Source of the DNA: Nannocystis exedens
GTDB lineage: Bacteria; Myxococcota_A; Polyangia; Polyangiales; Polyangiaceae
DNA length: 48,614 nucleotides
NCBI GenBank assembly: GCA_945861885.1
Contig: CAMAVR010000024.1
Span: forward strand, 1-48,614
Direction: 5' to 3'
Part shown: positions 1-10,965 of the stretch, one piece after another
How positions within the stretch are numbered: position 1 is the first letter of the stretch
Layout of the letters: each line of letters starts with the position of its first letter
Translations under genes and position numbers: made by a program
The notes under the pieces: model-generated
What the model saw: only the letters and a program-made list of their open reading frames with translations
Database searches by the model: none
What the model was told of the DNA's origin: nothing

Positions 1-1125
1 GACGTAGTCGAGTTCGGCTTCGCTCCCTCGCTCTTCGCGCGCCCAGTAGTAGAGCTCTGGCTCTTTGAACGGCGGTTCGAGTAGCCGCAACATCTGCCCG
101 ACGACTTGCTCTGCGAGCGCGCCTTCGTTTGCCAACACTAGCGATTCGATGTTGATTGTCGGAACCGATGATAGTCCGAGCGCCGCAGAAACCAGCCCTA
201 CATCGAGAAAAATAGCCTTAAACTGCCGATCGCTTGCATCGGCACCAAGAGGAATGCCGGTCGCTGCCGTTGCTTGGACGCGGTGACAAACGCGCGCTTT
301 CGTTAGCAAATCGAACGCTTGCCGAAGAGCCGTTGACCGCTCGTCTCGATCGACGTTCACGTACTTGAACTTTTTTCCGAGCTGCCGCGGAACCGCCTGC
401 ATCACTTTTGCAAGTCGCTCTTGCGCTACGCGAGGCGCATACTTTGCAAAATCGTCGCGATAGGTTGTGAGCAAATCTTCGTGCACTCGAGCGCACGATA
501 AAAGCGATCGATCGCGGCGATAGGCTTCGACGGCGGCCGGCATCCCGCCGACAAGCATGTATTCGCGCAGCAGCTGAAGCAGTCGATCGTGAATCGGCTC
601 TGAAATTGTGTCTTGCAAGCCGATTTCGCCGAGGTACTCCGCTAGCTTCGACTCGCCGAGCGCCCAGAGGAACTCTTTGAACGACATCGGTTCCAAATGC
701 AGATAGCGAATTCGGCCGACCGGCATGCTGAACGAGTGCGACGCCAAGACAAAATCGAGCAGCGACCCGGCCGCGACGACGTGCAACTCGGGGAGCTCTT
801 CGGCGAACCACCGCAGCTTTGCCAATATCTCTGGCGCCGCCTGAATCTCATCGAGAAATAAAAGCGTTTTTCCTGGTTCGATGCTCTGTTTGGCAAAGAG
901 CTCGATCGCGCGCACTATGGTGACGGGATCGTTGGAGTCGGCGAACAGTTTGGCCGCGTGGCGATCGCGTTCGAAGTTGAGCTCTACGATCGCTCCTGCA
1001 TGGGCCTCGGCAAACGCGCGCACGAGATGCGATTTTCCGACTTGGCGGGCGCCGCGCAGAACGAGAGGCTTGTGGGGCGCTTTCGCGTACCAGTCGGCTA
1101 GCTCAGAAGTTAGGGCTCGTTTCAT
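1..1125 (-). CDS. AAA+ family ATPase with DUF4143-type C-terminus (partial, 3' end off window)
   Basis: The frame is open from an ATG at 1125 to the window edge, giving 375 codons without a stop. Residues 25-32 are a Walker A (GARQVGKS), and about 87-92 a Walker B (LLFLDE). The far end reads YYWAREERGSEAELDYV, the PD-(D/E)xK-like motif usual near the C-terminus of DUF4143 ATPases, so only a few dozen residues should be missing. Members of this family are common, often mobile, and have no settled function; they have been discussed as orphan or toxin/antitoxin-associated ATPases. No partner gene is visible here. There is no clear Shine-Dalgarno, and the ATG lies 11 bp from an 18-bp perfect palindrome that is repeated twice more at 33-bp steps, suggesting tight (possibly auto-) regulation. 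The family call is firm; the role is unknown. Confidence 0.85.
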   Translation of the reverse strand, partial: MKRALTSELADWYAKAPHKPLVLRGARQVGKSHLVRAFAEAHAGAIVELNFERDRHAAKLFADSNDPVTIVRAIELFAKQSIEPGKTLLFLDEIQAAPEILAKLRWFAEELPELHVVAAGSLLDFVLASHSFSMPVGRIRYLHLEPMSFKEFLWALGESKLAEYLGEIGLQDTISEPIHDRLLQLLREYMLVGGMPAAVEAYRRDRSLLSCARVHEDLLTTYRDDFAKYAPRVAQERLAKVMQAVPRQLGKKFKYVNVDRDERSTALRQAFDLLTKARVCHRVQATAATGIPLGADASDRQFKAIFLDVGLVSAALGLSSVPTINIESLVLANEGALAEQVVGQMLRLLEPPFKEPELYYWAREERGSEAELDYV

Positions 1126-1132
1126 CGAATTG

Positions 1133-1218
1133 TGTCAAAAGAGACGTCTCTTTTAGCATAGCACATGTCAAAACAACCGTCTCTTTAAGCAAGACTTGTG
1201 ACAAAAGAGACGGCTCTT

Positions 1219-1220
<2 letters not shown>
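1133..1220. promoter_or_regulatory. Three operator-like palindromes at 33-bp pitch
   Basis: Copy 1 (1137-1154) is the perfect palindrome AAAAGAGACGTCTCTTTT. Copy 2 (1170-1187) has a degenerate left half and an intact CGTCTCTTT right half. Copy 3 (1203-1220) is AAAAGAGACGGCTCTTTT, with one central mismatch. The flanking TGTCA and AGCA are shared by copies 1 and 2. The copies start exactly 33 bp apart. They fill the gap between the ATPase start and the ligA stop; copy 3 overlaps the ligA stop codon by two bases. The pattern fits a cooperative operator array for the ATPase gene. A weak bidirectional terminator is a less likely alternative. Confidence 0.7.
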
Positions 1221-3508
<2,288 letters not shown>

Positions 3509-3563
3509 CCCTCACCTTCGCCTGGCTTCGCCAGGCTTTTCCTCTCCCGCTTTGCGGGAGAGG
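3509..3563 (-). repeat. Two-hairpin extragenic palindrome, copy B (inverted)
   Basis: Read on the minus strand it has the same order as copy A. Hairpin 2 here is GCCTGGC-GAA-GCCAGGC, a compensated version of the stem in copy A. Hairpin 1 is CCTCTCCCGC-TTT-GCGGGAGAGG. It lies 9 bp beyond the ahpC stop and may also act in transcript termination. Confidence 0.85.
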
Positions 3564-3571
3564 AGGCGGGG

Positions 3572-4108
3572 TTACTTCCCTAGTGTCTTCTCGCCTTTTT
3601 CCCAGTTGCATGGGCAGAGCTCATCTGTCTGCAGGGCATCGAGCACGCGGAGCACTTCGGGGACGCTTCGGCCTACCGATAGATCGTTTGCGGAGGCCCA
3701 CCTGATGACCCCTTCGGGATCGACGATGTACGTCACGCGGAGCGCGACGCCGGCATCTTTGTGCAGAACGCCTAGCTCGGTGCAGAGCTCGCGCTTGATA
3801 TCGGCCAACATCGGAAATGGCAGATGCTTCAAATCGGCGTGGTTGTTCCGCCATGCGAGATGGACGAAGTGCGAATCGGTGCTCATCCCGAGCACTTGCG
3901 CGCCGCGGTCGGCGAAGTCGCGATTTCGCTTCCCGAACTCGGCAATTTCGGTCGGGCAGATGAACGTGAAGTCCATCGGCCAGGTGAAGAGGACGAGCCA
4001 CTTTCCAGGATGGGACTTATCTGTGATGTCCTTAAATTCCTTCCCTTTTTCGAGCCCGACGCATGCGGTGAGCTTGAAAGCGGGGAGTTTGTCGCCAATT
4101 GTCAACAT
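3572..4108 (-). CDS. ahpC: Peroxiredoxin, AhpC class (mycobacterial-type)
   Basis: Thiol peroxidase that reduces hydrogen peroxide and organic peroxides in the cytoplasm. 178 aa. The peroxidatic cysteine is C51 in DFTFICPTE. C164 and C166 form the CxC pair (DELCPCNW) that, with C51, gives the three-cysteine arrangement known from Mycobacterium AhpC. The FPMLADIKREL and VGRSVPEVLRVLDALQ stretches match that subgroup. A GGAG lies upstream of the ATG. No ahpD or ahpF is adjacent, so the reductant is not shown by context. Confidence 0.93.
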   Translation of the reverse strand: MLTIGDKLPAFKLTACVGLEKGKEFKDITDKSHPGKWLVLFTWPMDFTFICPTEIAEFGKRNRDFADRGAQVLGMSTDSHFVHLAWRNNHADLKHLPFPMLADIKRELCTELGVLHKDAGVALRVTYIVDPEGVIRWASANDLSVGRSVPEVLRVLDALQTDELCPCNWEKGEKTLGK

Positions 4109-4188
4109 CGCTGAACTCCGTTTCTGAGTGAACTAAATCGCGCTCTGAAGATAACCAGTACGCGCCCATGTCAAGTCATTGCAATCGT

Positions 4189-6072
4189 TTATGTCGACGG
4201 CTCAATCGTCTTCACGCGAAGCTCGAGCAGCTGCTCGGGGGATACGCGGCTTGGCGCATCGGTCATCAGATCGGTCCCTTTTTGCGTCTTGGGGAACGGG
4301 ATGACATCGCGCAGACTTTCGGCCCCTGAGAGCAGCATGGCGACGCGGTCCATGCCGATCGCGATTCCGCCGTGCGGCGGCGCCCCGAACTTTAATGCGT
4401 CGAGCAGAAAGCCGAATTTTTGCTGAGCATCGGCGTCGCTGATGCCGAGCGCACGAAACACGCGCGCCTGCACTTCGGGGTCATGAAGCCGAACCGACCC
4501 GCCGCCGATTTCAAACCCGTTGAGCACGATGTCATACCGGTAACAGAGCACGTTGCCCGGATCGGTCTCGAGCATGTCGACGCATTCGTCGTGCGGCCGT
4601 GTAAATGCGTGGTGCGCCGCCGCCCAGCTCTTGCGTTCGTCGTCGTATTCGAACAGCGGCGGATTGACGACCCACAAAAAGTTAAACTCGCCGCCGTGCC
4701 CGCTCTCGGGAATCAGCCCGAACTTTTTCGCGAGATGAAGCCGCAAATTCGCCATCACCGTCTGCACGACCGACTCTTTGCCGAATTGGAAAAAGATCAA
4801 ATCGCCATCTTGTGCGCCGACCGATGCATTGATCGCGCTCCGCAACTCGGGCGACACTAGCTTCGCGAGCGGCGATTGCAGCCAGTTCCCCTCTGCATCG
4901 ATTTTCGCGCGCGCTAGCCCTTTGGCCCCCATCCCTTTCGCGAACTCTTCAAGCTTGTCGAGTTCGGCGCGCGACAATTTCGCCGCGTTCGCTGCTGGGA
5001 CGCGAAGCGCTTTGACAATTTCGGTCGGCAAATCGCGGCGGTAACGGCCCGACTTAAATTTCTCCGCAATATCGGCAAAAAACGGCACGCCGCCGCCGCT
5101 GTGCTCAATCACGAGATCGGTCACATCGGTGTGCGGCATCGCGAAACGGAGGTCGGGTTTGTCGTTGCCGTAAAGCGCCATCGATTCGGCAAAAGGCATC
5201 TGCGGAAAGCGCCCGCTTGGGTACTGCTTGTGCAAATCGATGCCGAGCACGTCGTTCCAAATTTTAAAGATGAGCCCTTCGACCATCCGAAAAATGTCAT
5301 CCTGGTTGATGAACGACATCTCGACGTCGATCTGCGTGAATTCGGGCTGACGGTCGACGCGCAAGTCTTCGTCGCGAAAGCACTTTACGATCTGAAAATA
5401 GCGGTCGAAGCCGGCGACCATAAAGAGCTGTTTGAACAGCTGCGGGCTTTCGGCGAGCGCGTAAAATTTGCCGTTGTGAAGGCGGCTCGGCACCAAAAAG
5501 TTGCGCGCGCCTCCCGGCGTGTACTTAACCAAAATCGGCGTTTCCAGCTCTAAAAAGCCGCTTTCGTCGAAGTAGCGGCGCGTGAGTTGGTTGATGCGGT
5601 GGCGTGTGCGGAGCGACTTTTGCAGCGGCGCGCGGCGCAGATCGAGGTAGCGGTGTTGCAGCCGCTTTTCTTCGCCTGTGTCGATGCTGTCGGCGATTTC
5701 GAACGGCGGCGTGTCGCTCTTGTTGAAGACGGTGAGCTCGATCGCGCGCACTTCGATCTCGCCGGTCGCGAGCTTCGGATTTTTGTTGGCGCCTCGGCTC
5801 GCAACGATGCCGCGCACGCCGATGACCCACTCGGACCTGAGCGCCTGCGCCTGGTCGTACGCGATGCGCGGCGCATCGCCGTAGCCGGTCTGGTGCGGGT
5901 CGAACACAATTTGAGTGATGCCGTCGCGATCGCGTAAATCAACGAACACGCAGCCCCCATGGTCGCGGTAGTTCGCTACCCACCCGAACAGGACGATCTC
6001 ATCGCCCTCGTTTGATGCGCGAAGATCGCCGCAATAATGTGTCCGCTTAAGCTCGTCGATGAACCGTGCCAC
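4189..6072 (-). CDS. aspS: Aspartyl-tRNA synthetase
   Basis: Class IIb aminoacyl-tRNA synthetase that charges tRNA-Asp. 627 aa, slightly above the usual bacterial length. An N-terminal OB anticodon-binding domain (LFGWVANYRDHGGCVFVDLRD) is followed by the catalytic core with motif 2 (FRDEDLR), a GAD-type insertion in the middle, and motif 3 (GIAIGMDRVAML). It begins 91 bp after the thpR stop and probably belongs to the same minus-strand transcription unit. Whether it is discriminating or non-discriminating (Asp/Asn) cannot be told by eye. Confidence 0.97.
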   Translation of the reverse strand: MARFIDELKRTHYCGDLRASNEGDEIVLFGWVANYRDHGGCVFVDLRDRDGITQIVFDPHQTGYGDAPRIAYDQAQALRSEWVIGVRGIVASRGANKNPKLATGEIEVRAIELTVFNKSDTPPFEIADSIDTGEEKRLQHRYLDLRRAPLQKSLRTRHRINQLTRRYFDESGFLELETPILVKYTPGGARNFLVPSRLHNGKFYALAESPQLFKQLFMVAGFDRYFQIVKCFRDEDLRVDRQPEFTQIDVEMSFINQDDIFRMVEGLIFKIWNDVLGIDLHKQYPSGRFPQMPFAESMALYGNDKPDLRFAMPHTDVTDLVIEHSGGGVPFFADIAEKFKSGRYRRDLPTEIVKALRVPAANAAKLSRAELDKLEEFAKGMGAKGLARAKIDAEGNWLQSPLAKLVSPELRSAINASVGAQDGDLIFFQFGKESVVQTVMANLRLHLAKKFGLIPESGHGGEFNFLWVVNPPLFEYDDERKSWAAAHHAFTRPHDECVDMLETDPGNVLCYRYDIVLNGFEIGGGSVRLHDPEVQARVFRALGISDADAQQKFGFLLDALKFGAPPHGGIAIGMDRVAMLLSGAESLRDVIPFPKTQKGTDLMTDAPSRVSPEQLLELRVKTIEPST

Positions 6073-6163
6073 GTGGGAGTCGCCTTTCCCCGCCGAAAGG
6101 CGGGCAGCAACTGTAGAGCACGCAGCGCATGCTCGCCACTCGCTTCCTTCGCCGAGATGCGCG

Positions 6164-6736
6164 TTAGGTGCGTAGCGGCCAGCGCCCTACCGCGGTGTAT
6201 TCAGCTCCTGAATGCGCCAGGTCGCTGCGGTAAAGGACGACTTCGCTCACCGGTGAGACCAGCTGTGGAAGCGGGCTACTTGCGGCGAACAGCGGCCCCA
6301 AATCGGCCCAATCGCGCGGCCGGGCGAGCGTCACGTGCGGTCGATACACGCGCGGTTCCGCTGGGAAACCGAGCTGTTCGACGCACGTTTCGATCGCGCG
6401 GCTAAGCTCGCCAAGAGACTGGGTGGGGTCGTCAATTTCGATCGCCAAAATGCGTGCGCGCTCGGTGGTGGGGAGGCCGATCAGGCGCCCGGTTGAGATC
6501 GACAGAGGGCCAAACGACGCTGCAATAGGGCGGATGGCGTCGCCGAGCGCGGGGGCGAGCTCCGCGTCAATTTCACCGAGAAACTTAAGGGTCACGTGCA
6601 GCTTTGGCGGGATGACCCAGCTCGCTTTTGGAGCGGCCGGATTCGACTGTAGCTGCCGCGAATAATCGGCGATTCGCCGAGTCGACCGAATATCGAGATT
6701 GATCGCGAAAAATACTCGCATCGCCGTTTCGCTCAT
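6164..6736 (-). CDS. thpR: RNA 2',3'-cyclic phosphodiesterase (ThpR/LigT, 2H family)
   Basis: 2H phosphoesterase that opens 2',3'-cyclic phosphates on RNA ends; some members also show 2'-5' ligase activity in vitro. 190 aa. Both signature motifs are present: HVTL (H47, T49) and HVTL (H134, T136). The frame continues open upstream inside cinA, but the ATG at 6736 overlaps the cinA TGA as ATGA, a typical translational coupling, and gives the normal RVFFAINLD N-terminus. An alternative ATG at 6721 is only five codons further in. Confidence 0.93.
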   Translation of the reverse strand: MSETAMRVFFAINLDIRSTRRIADYSRQLQSNPAAPKASWVIPPKLHVTLKFLGEIDAELAPALGDAIRPIAASFGPLSISTGRLIGLPTTERARILAIEIDDPTQSLGELSRAIETCVEQLGFPAEPRVYRPHVTLARPRDWADLGPLFAASSPLPQLVSPVSEVVLYRSDLAHSGAEYTAVGRWPLRT

Positions 6737-7980
6737 GCCGGTTCTTGCCGCGCGATGTCCGCGCCGTCGAGCAGCATTTTCATCGCCGCGTAGGCCGAAA
6801 AAAGCTGAATTTGCTGTCGATCCCCGACGAATCGCTTCTCGATCACGCGCGTGCCGCTTGCCGCTGCGATTGCGATAAATACCAATCCGACCGGCTTGGC
6901 GTCGGTGCCCCCTTCGGGGCCTGCAATGCCGGTAATCGCTAAGCCGATCGACGCTTGCGCCTCGCGGCGAACCCCTTCGGCCATCGCCATGGCGACCTCT
7001 GCGCTCACGGCGCCGTGGGCTCGCAGGATTTCTTCGTCGACCCCCAAAAATTTCGTTTTCGCTAGGTTCGAGTAAGTGACCGCGTCGACGAGCAAAAAGT
7101 CGCTCGCGCCCGGTTCGGCGGTCAATTTTGCGCCCAAAAGCCCACCTGTACACGACTCGGCAAGCGCCAACGTTTCGCCGCGCTGGCGGAGTGCGGCGCC
7201 AACGACCGACGCGAATGTCATCTCTCCGTCGCCAAAAATCGCGCTACCGAGCCGCTCTCGCACCGCGGTGGTTGCCGCTTTGCAGAGCTCTTCGGCGGCG
7301 GGAAGGTCGCCTTGCGCCAACACTTTGACTTCGATTTCGGGCCAGTGAGCGCGGTACCCGAGCGTTACGCCGGGGAAGAGTCTCTCGACATCGCTCAACT
7401 TTTCGCCGACAACGCTCTCGGGGACGCCATACGTCTGCAGCCGAATTTGAAACGAATTGTGCGCCGCCATCCCCCGAATTGCCGGCAAGACTTGCGCGTC
7501 GAACATTTGCATCATCTCGCGGGGGACACCCGGCAGAAAAAACGCGATCGCTTTGCCAATCATCACCGAAAAGCCGGGCGCGCTCCCCACGCGATTCGGC
7601 AAAATGCGCGCATCTTCGGGGAAATAAGCCTGTTTTTCATTCGACGGGCTCATCGTGCGCCCCGCGCGCTGAAAACGCTGGCGAATTTGCGAAAGCGCCT
7701 CTTCGCTTCGTACGAACGGGACCCCAAGCGTCCGCGCGACCGCTTCGCTGGTGAAGTCGTCGGTCGTTGGGCCAAGGCCTCCGGTTGTCACGATCAATTT
7801 GACCGTCCGCCCAAGCCGCTCGAGCGTCGATTCGATCGCCTCAAAATCGTCGGGAACGACGACGTTTTCGATCACGTCGAAGCCGGCGGTCGTGAGCTGA
7901 TCGGCGAGCCATGTTGCGTTGGTGTTGACGAGCTCGCCGCGCGAGAGCTCCGTCCCGATGCAAAAGACAGCACAAGTCAT
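6733..7980 (-). CDS. cinA: CinA-family nicotinamide-nucleotide amidase / competence-damage protein
   Basis: 415 aa with two domains. The N-terminal MoCF-like/COG1058 half contains VTTGGLGPTTDD. The C-terminal PncC-like NMN deamidase half contains LALAESCTGGLLGAKLT and ITGIAGPEGGT. NMN deamidase converts NMN to nicotinate mononucleotide for NAD recycling. The substrate NMN is a product of LigA, encoded 3.5 kb downstream on the same strand; the functional link is inference. It starts 12 bp after the rny stop and overlaps thpR by 4 bp. Confidence 0.95.
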   Translation of the reverse strand: MTCAVFCIGTELSRGELVNTNATWLADQLTTAGFDVIENVVVPDDFEAIESTLERLGRTVKLIVTTGGLGPTTDDFTSEAVARTLGVPFVRSEEALSQIRQRFQRAGRTMSPSNEKQAYFPEDARILPNRVGSAPGFSVMIGKAIAFFLPGVPREMMQMFDAQVLPAIRGMAAHNSFQIRLQTYGVPESVVGEKLSDVERLFPGVTLGYRAHWPEIEVKVLAQGDLPAAEELCKAATTAVRERLGSAIFGDGEMTFASVVGAALRQRGETLALAESCTGGLLGAKLTAEPGASDFLLVDAVTYSNLAKTKFLGVDEEILRAHGAVSAEVAMAMAEGVRREAQASIGLAITGIAGPEGGTDAKPVGLVFIAIAAASGTRVIEKRFVGDRQQIQLFSAYAAMKMLLDGADIARQEPA

Positions 7981-7992
7981 TGGGCCCCCTGC

Positions 7993-9726
7993 CTATTTCG
8001 CGTAATCAACCGCGCGCGTTTCCCGAACCACTGTGACGCGCACTTGCCCTGGATAGGTGAGTTCATCTTCGATTCGTTTCGAGATTTCGCGTGCGAGCAG
8101 CGCGGCTTCCGCGTCGCTCACTTCGCTCGGTTCGACCATCACTCGGATTTCGCGCCCGGCCTGAATCGCAAACGCGCGTTCGACGCCAGCAAAGCGTGCC
8201 GAAATCCCTTCTAAATCGTGAAGTCGTTTGACGTAGCTTTCGAGCATTTCGCGCCGCGCGCCCGGCCTTGCGCCCGATAGAGCGTCGCTCGCCGCCACGA
8301 GATGCCCGATGACGCTGATGGCCGGTTCATCGTCGTGGTGGCAGGCGATGCCGTTCGCTACGATCGCATCTTCGCCGTACTTGCGCGCGTACTGCCCGCC
8401 GATCATTGCGTGGCCGCCTTCTTGCTCGTGGCTCACCGCTTTGCCAATGTCGTGAAGAAGGCCGGCGCGCCGTGCTTGCTTAACATTCAGGCCGAGCTCG
8501 TTTGCCATCAATCCGCACAAAAACCCGCATTCTATCGAGTGTTTCAGCACGTTTTGTGCGTACGAATATCGGTACTTGAGCCGCCCCAAGAGCTTCATGA
8601 TTTCGGGATGGACGCGCGTTACGCCGAGCTCCATGAGCGCCTGCTCGGCCGCTTCGTGCACCGAACGTTCGACTTCGGCTTGCGCTTTGATCACGAGCTC
8701 TTCAATTCTTGTCGGGTGAATTCGCCCGTCTTGAATGAGCCGCTCGAGGGCGACGCGCGCCACTTCGCGGCGCATTGGATCGAAGCCGCTGATTACAATG
8801 GTTTCGGGCGTGTCGTCGACGATGAAATCGACGCCGCAAGCCTCTTGCAGCGCGCGAATGTTGCGCCCTTCGCGGCCGATGATTCGCCCTTTCATCTCGT
8901 CGTTCGGCAGGTGAATCGACGTGACGGCGCGCTCTTGCACGTGGTCGCCCGCATACCGCTGAATCGCGAGGCCGATGACGCGCTTCGCTCGCTTTTCTGC
9001 CTCTTCGCGCGCGGCATCTTCGATCGACTTCGCTTCGCGTGCGGCCGACCTTCGCGCTTCGTCGTAGAACTGTTCGATCAAGCGCGCGCGCGCTTCGTCG
9101 CCTGTCATTCCGGCGACCGCTTCGAGCTTGGAGCGTTGGTCCGAGACGAGTTTTACGGCTTCTTCGCGTAACTTTTCGGCAGCAGTCTCGATGGCTCGAA
9201 CGGTTGCATCGCGCTTCGATAAATCGAGCTCTTTTTGCGCGACGAGCTCTTCTTTTTGACCGACGAGACTCTCGCGTTTTCCGGCGCGCTCTTCGCGCAG
9301 CTGTAGGCGCTGCTCGAGTTCGATCGCGTCGCGTTTCACTTCGAGGCGCGCATCGTCGGCGGCGCGCATTGCGGCCGCCTTTAGCTCAAATGCGGCCTCT
9401 TTTCGGGCCGTTTCGAGGTCGCGTCGCGCATCGTCGGCTTTGCGACGAAGCTGCTCGGCGGCTCGCTGCGTCTCCGCGAGCTCAAGGCGCATGTTTTCTG
9501 CCGAAGCATCGGTTTCGCGCTTTGCCGCTTCTAGTTCGCGAAGAGCCCGGCCCTGCGCGTGAATGTCGGTCGATTCGGGGGGGAACGCGGTCGACAGCGG
9601 GGGTGGCGGAAGCGGCTGCGCTTGCGCTTGGCGCGCGGCAAAACGCCCTTTCGTGAACCAGTAGCCGGCGAACATAAGAACCTGCGCCACCAGGACGAAG
9701 ATCATAATTTCTGTTGAGTTGCTCAC
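7993..9726 (-). CDS. rny: Ribonuclease Y
   Basis: Membrane-anchored endoribonuclease that starts mRNA decay. 577 aa. An N-terminal transmembrane helix (MIFVLVAQVLMFAGYWF) is followed by a long charged coiled coil (about 60-230), a KH domain (GRIIGREGRNIRALQ), and an HD domain (LLHDIGKAVSHE). It starts with GTG at 9726, which overlaps the TGA of the upstream cyclo-ligase as GTGA. Confidence 0.97.
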   Translation of the reverse strand: MSNSTEIMIFVLVAQVLMFAGYWFTKGRFAARQAQAQPLPPPPLSTAFPPESTDIHAQGRALRELEAAKRETDASAENMRLELAETQRAAEQLRRKADDARRDLETARKEAAFELKAAAMRAADDARLEVKRDAIELEQRLQLREERAGKRESLVGQKEELVAQKELDLSKRDATVRAIETAAEKLREEAVKLVSDQRSKLEAVAGMTGDEARARLIEQFYDEARRSAAREAKSIEDAAREEAEKRAKRVIGLAIQRYAGDHVQERAVTSIHLPNDEMKGRIIGREGRNIRALQEACGVDFIVDDTPETIVISGFDPMRREVARVALERLIQDGRIHPTRIEELVIKAQAEVERSVHEAAEQALMELGVTRVHPEIMKLLGRLKYRYSYAQNVLKHSIECGFLCGLMANELGLNVKQARRAGLLHDIGKAVSHEQEGGHAMIGGQYARKYGEDAIVANGIACHHDDEPAISVIGHLVAASDALSGARPGARREMLESYVKRLHDLEGISARFAGVERAFAIQAGREIRVMVEPSEVSDAEAALLAREISKRIEDELTYPGQVRVTVVRETRAVDYAK

Positions 9727-10406
9727 GTGGAGCCTCCTGCCTGCATAACTCGGCTATCGGTCACAATCCACGCGACAGCGATATCGCCCGGCGTGACGGG
9801 GACTTCCGAGATGAGTTGGTAATCGTAAGCGACCCCGATCGTCACGCAGCTTGGAATTTGCGATGTGACTTCACGGAGGGCGCAATCGTAATAGCCGGCA
9901 CCGTATCCGATACGATGGCCGAAGGGGTCAATGGCTAGAGCGGGAACAATAATCGCGTCGAGTGAATCGGCAATCGGAGCATCGGCCGGCGGCTGGAGAA
10001 AGCCGAGTGAGCTGCTTTCCAAGTCGCCAACGTCCGAAAGAAGGCGAAAGTCCATCGGCGCATCGTCTGAAATCGATTCAGTTTCGGCGATGTAAGGGTA
10101 AGCGATCGTGGCGCCTCGGGCGCGAAGGAGCGTGTCCAGCTCGCGAAGGTCGACTTCGTGCTTTGCCAAAATAGGCCAAAAAAGCGCTATTTGAGCCGCA
10201 GTCTTGAGGATCGGAAGCTGTTTCAATCGCTCGATGATCGCTGCCGACCGAACCGCGCAGGCGCTGGTGGGGACGGTCATTCGCAACCCAACCATTCGCT
10301 TTCGAAGCTGTTCTTTTACGTGACGTCGGAGTGTCTGGTCGTCGCGGTCGCTAGAAAAGGTGGACAAAGCAGATAAGTGGTAACCGGGACTGAGCGAACT
10401 CGCCAC
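9723..10406 (-). CDS. 5-formyltetrahydrofolate cyclo-ligase
   Basis: ATP-dependent conversion of 5-formyl-THF to 5,10-methenyl-THF in one-carbon metabolism. 227 aa. Family features are the ATP-binding C-terminal loop (PFGHRIGYGAGYYD) preceded by DAIIVPALAID. The GTG at 10406 gives a longer N-terminus than usual; a downstream TTG is possible. It is translationally coupled to rny (GTGA). In many proteobacteria this gene lies next to zapA and 6S RNA; here zapA is 35 kb away. Confidence 0.93.
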   Translation of the reverse strand: MASSLSPGYHLSALSTFSSDRDDQTLRRHVKEQLRKRMVGLRMTVPTSACAVRSAAIIERLKQLPILKTAAQIALFWPILAKHEVDLRELDTLLRARGATIAYPYIAETESISDDAPMDFRLLSDVGDLESSSLGFLQPPADAPIADSLDAIIVPALAIDPFGHRIGYGAGYYDCALREVTSQIPSCVTIGVAYDYQLISEVPVTPGDIAVAWIVTDSRVMQAGGST

Positions 10407-10425
10407 GAAGTTCGAGCGGTTTAGG

Positions 10426-10965
10426 CTACCGAGCGTCTGGTTGGGCGAAATAAGACTCGACGGGGGCGACCAATTGAGCCGCTAATTCGTGCCCAACGAC
10501 GCTTGTCGTCCCGTCGACGCGTAGGTAGGCGCCCCCTTGAGGGGTCGGGGCTTCGGCGCCAAGTTCGAAGTGGACGGTCATTTCGCCCATAGAAATCGCC
10601 CCGCGCGTGCGAGTCGGCCCAAAGAGCGCCCGATCGGCATCGACAGGCCGAACAATGGTCGCAAACTCAATCGCCGCGAGGAGATTTTCGACCGCGACGG
10701 CGTTGAGTCTTTCGGCAGGCGGCTCAACAAGGGTCCACGCGATGCCGTCGGGAATCGACATGTCGCGGCGCAATACTAGTGTTTTTCGGTCGTGCGAAAT
10801 TTCGATTCGCGAGAGCTTTTCGCGGCGAAATACCGGGAAGACGCTCCGCGCGCGCTCGATGCGCTCGGTCGATGTCGCGGCATCGCGATCGACCCAAAAT
10901 GTGTAAATCGCTAAAAAAATAGCGATAGCAACGAGAAAAATGGGCCCTTCCGCTCTACAACTCAA
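10426..10965 (-). CDS. DUF4340-like membrane-anchored protein
   Basis: 179 aa from a TTG at 10965, which overlaps the upstream stop by 11 bp. The frame is open further upstream without membrane-protein character, and no ATG or GTG lies near the transmembrane segment, so the start is uncertain. One N-terminal helix (IFLVAIAIFLAIYTFWV) is followed by a periplasmic region with the KLSRIEISHDRKTLVLRR and GIAWTLVEPPAERLNA pattern of DUF4340 proteins. Those often accompany gliding/ABC-type membrane modules, but none is here. Function unknown. Confidence 0.65.
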   Translation of the reverse strand: MSCRAEGPIFLVAIAIFLAIYTFWVDRDAATSTERIERARSVFPVFRREKLSRIEISHDRKTLVLRRDMSIPDGIAWTLVEPPAERLNAVAVENLLAAIEFATIVRPVDADRALFGPTRTRGAISMGEMTVHFELGAEAPTPQGGAYLRVDGTTSVVGHELAAQLVAPVESYFAQPDAR

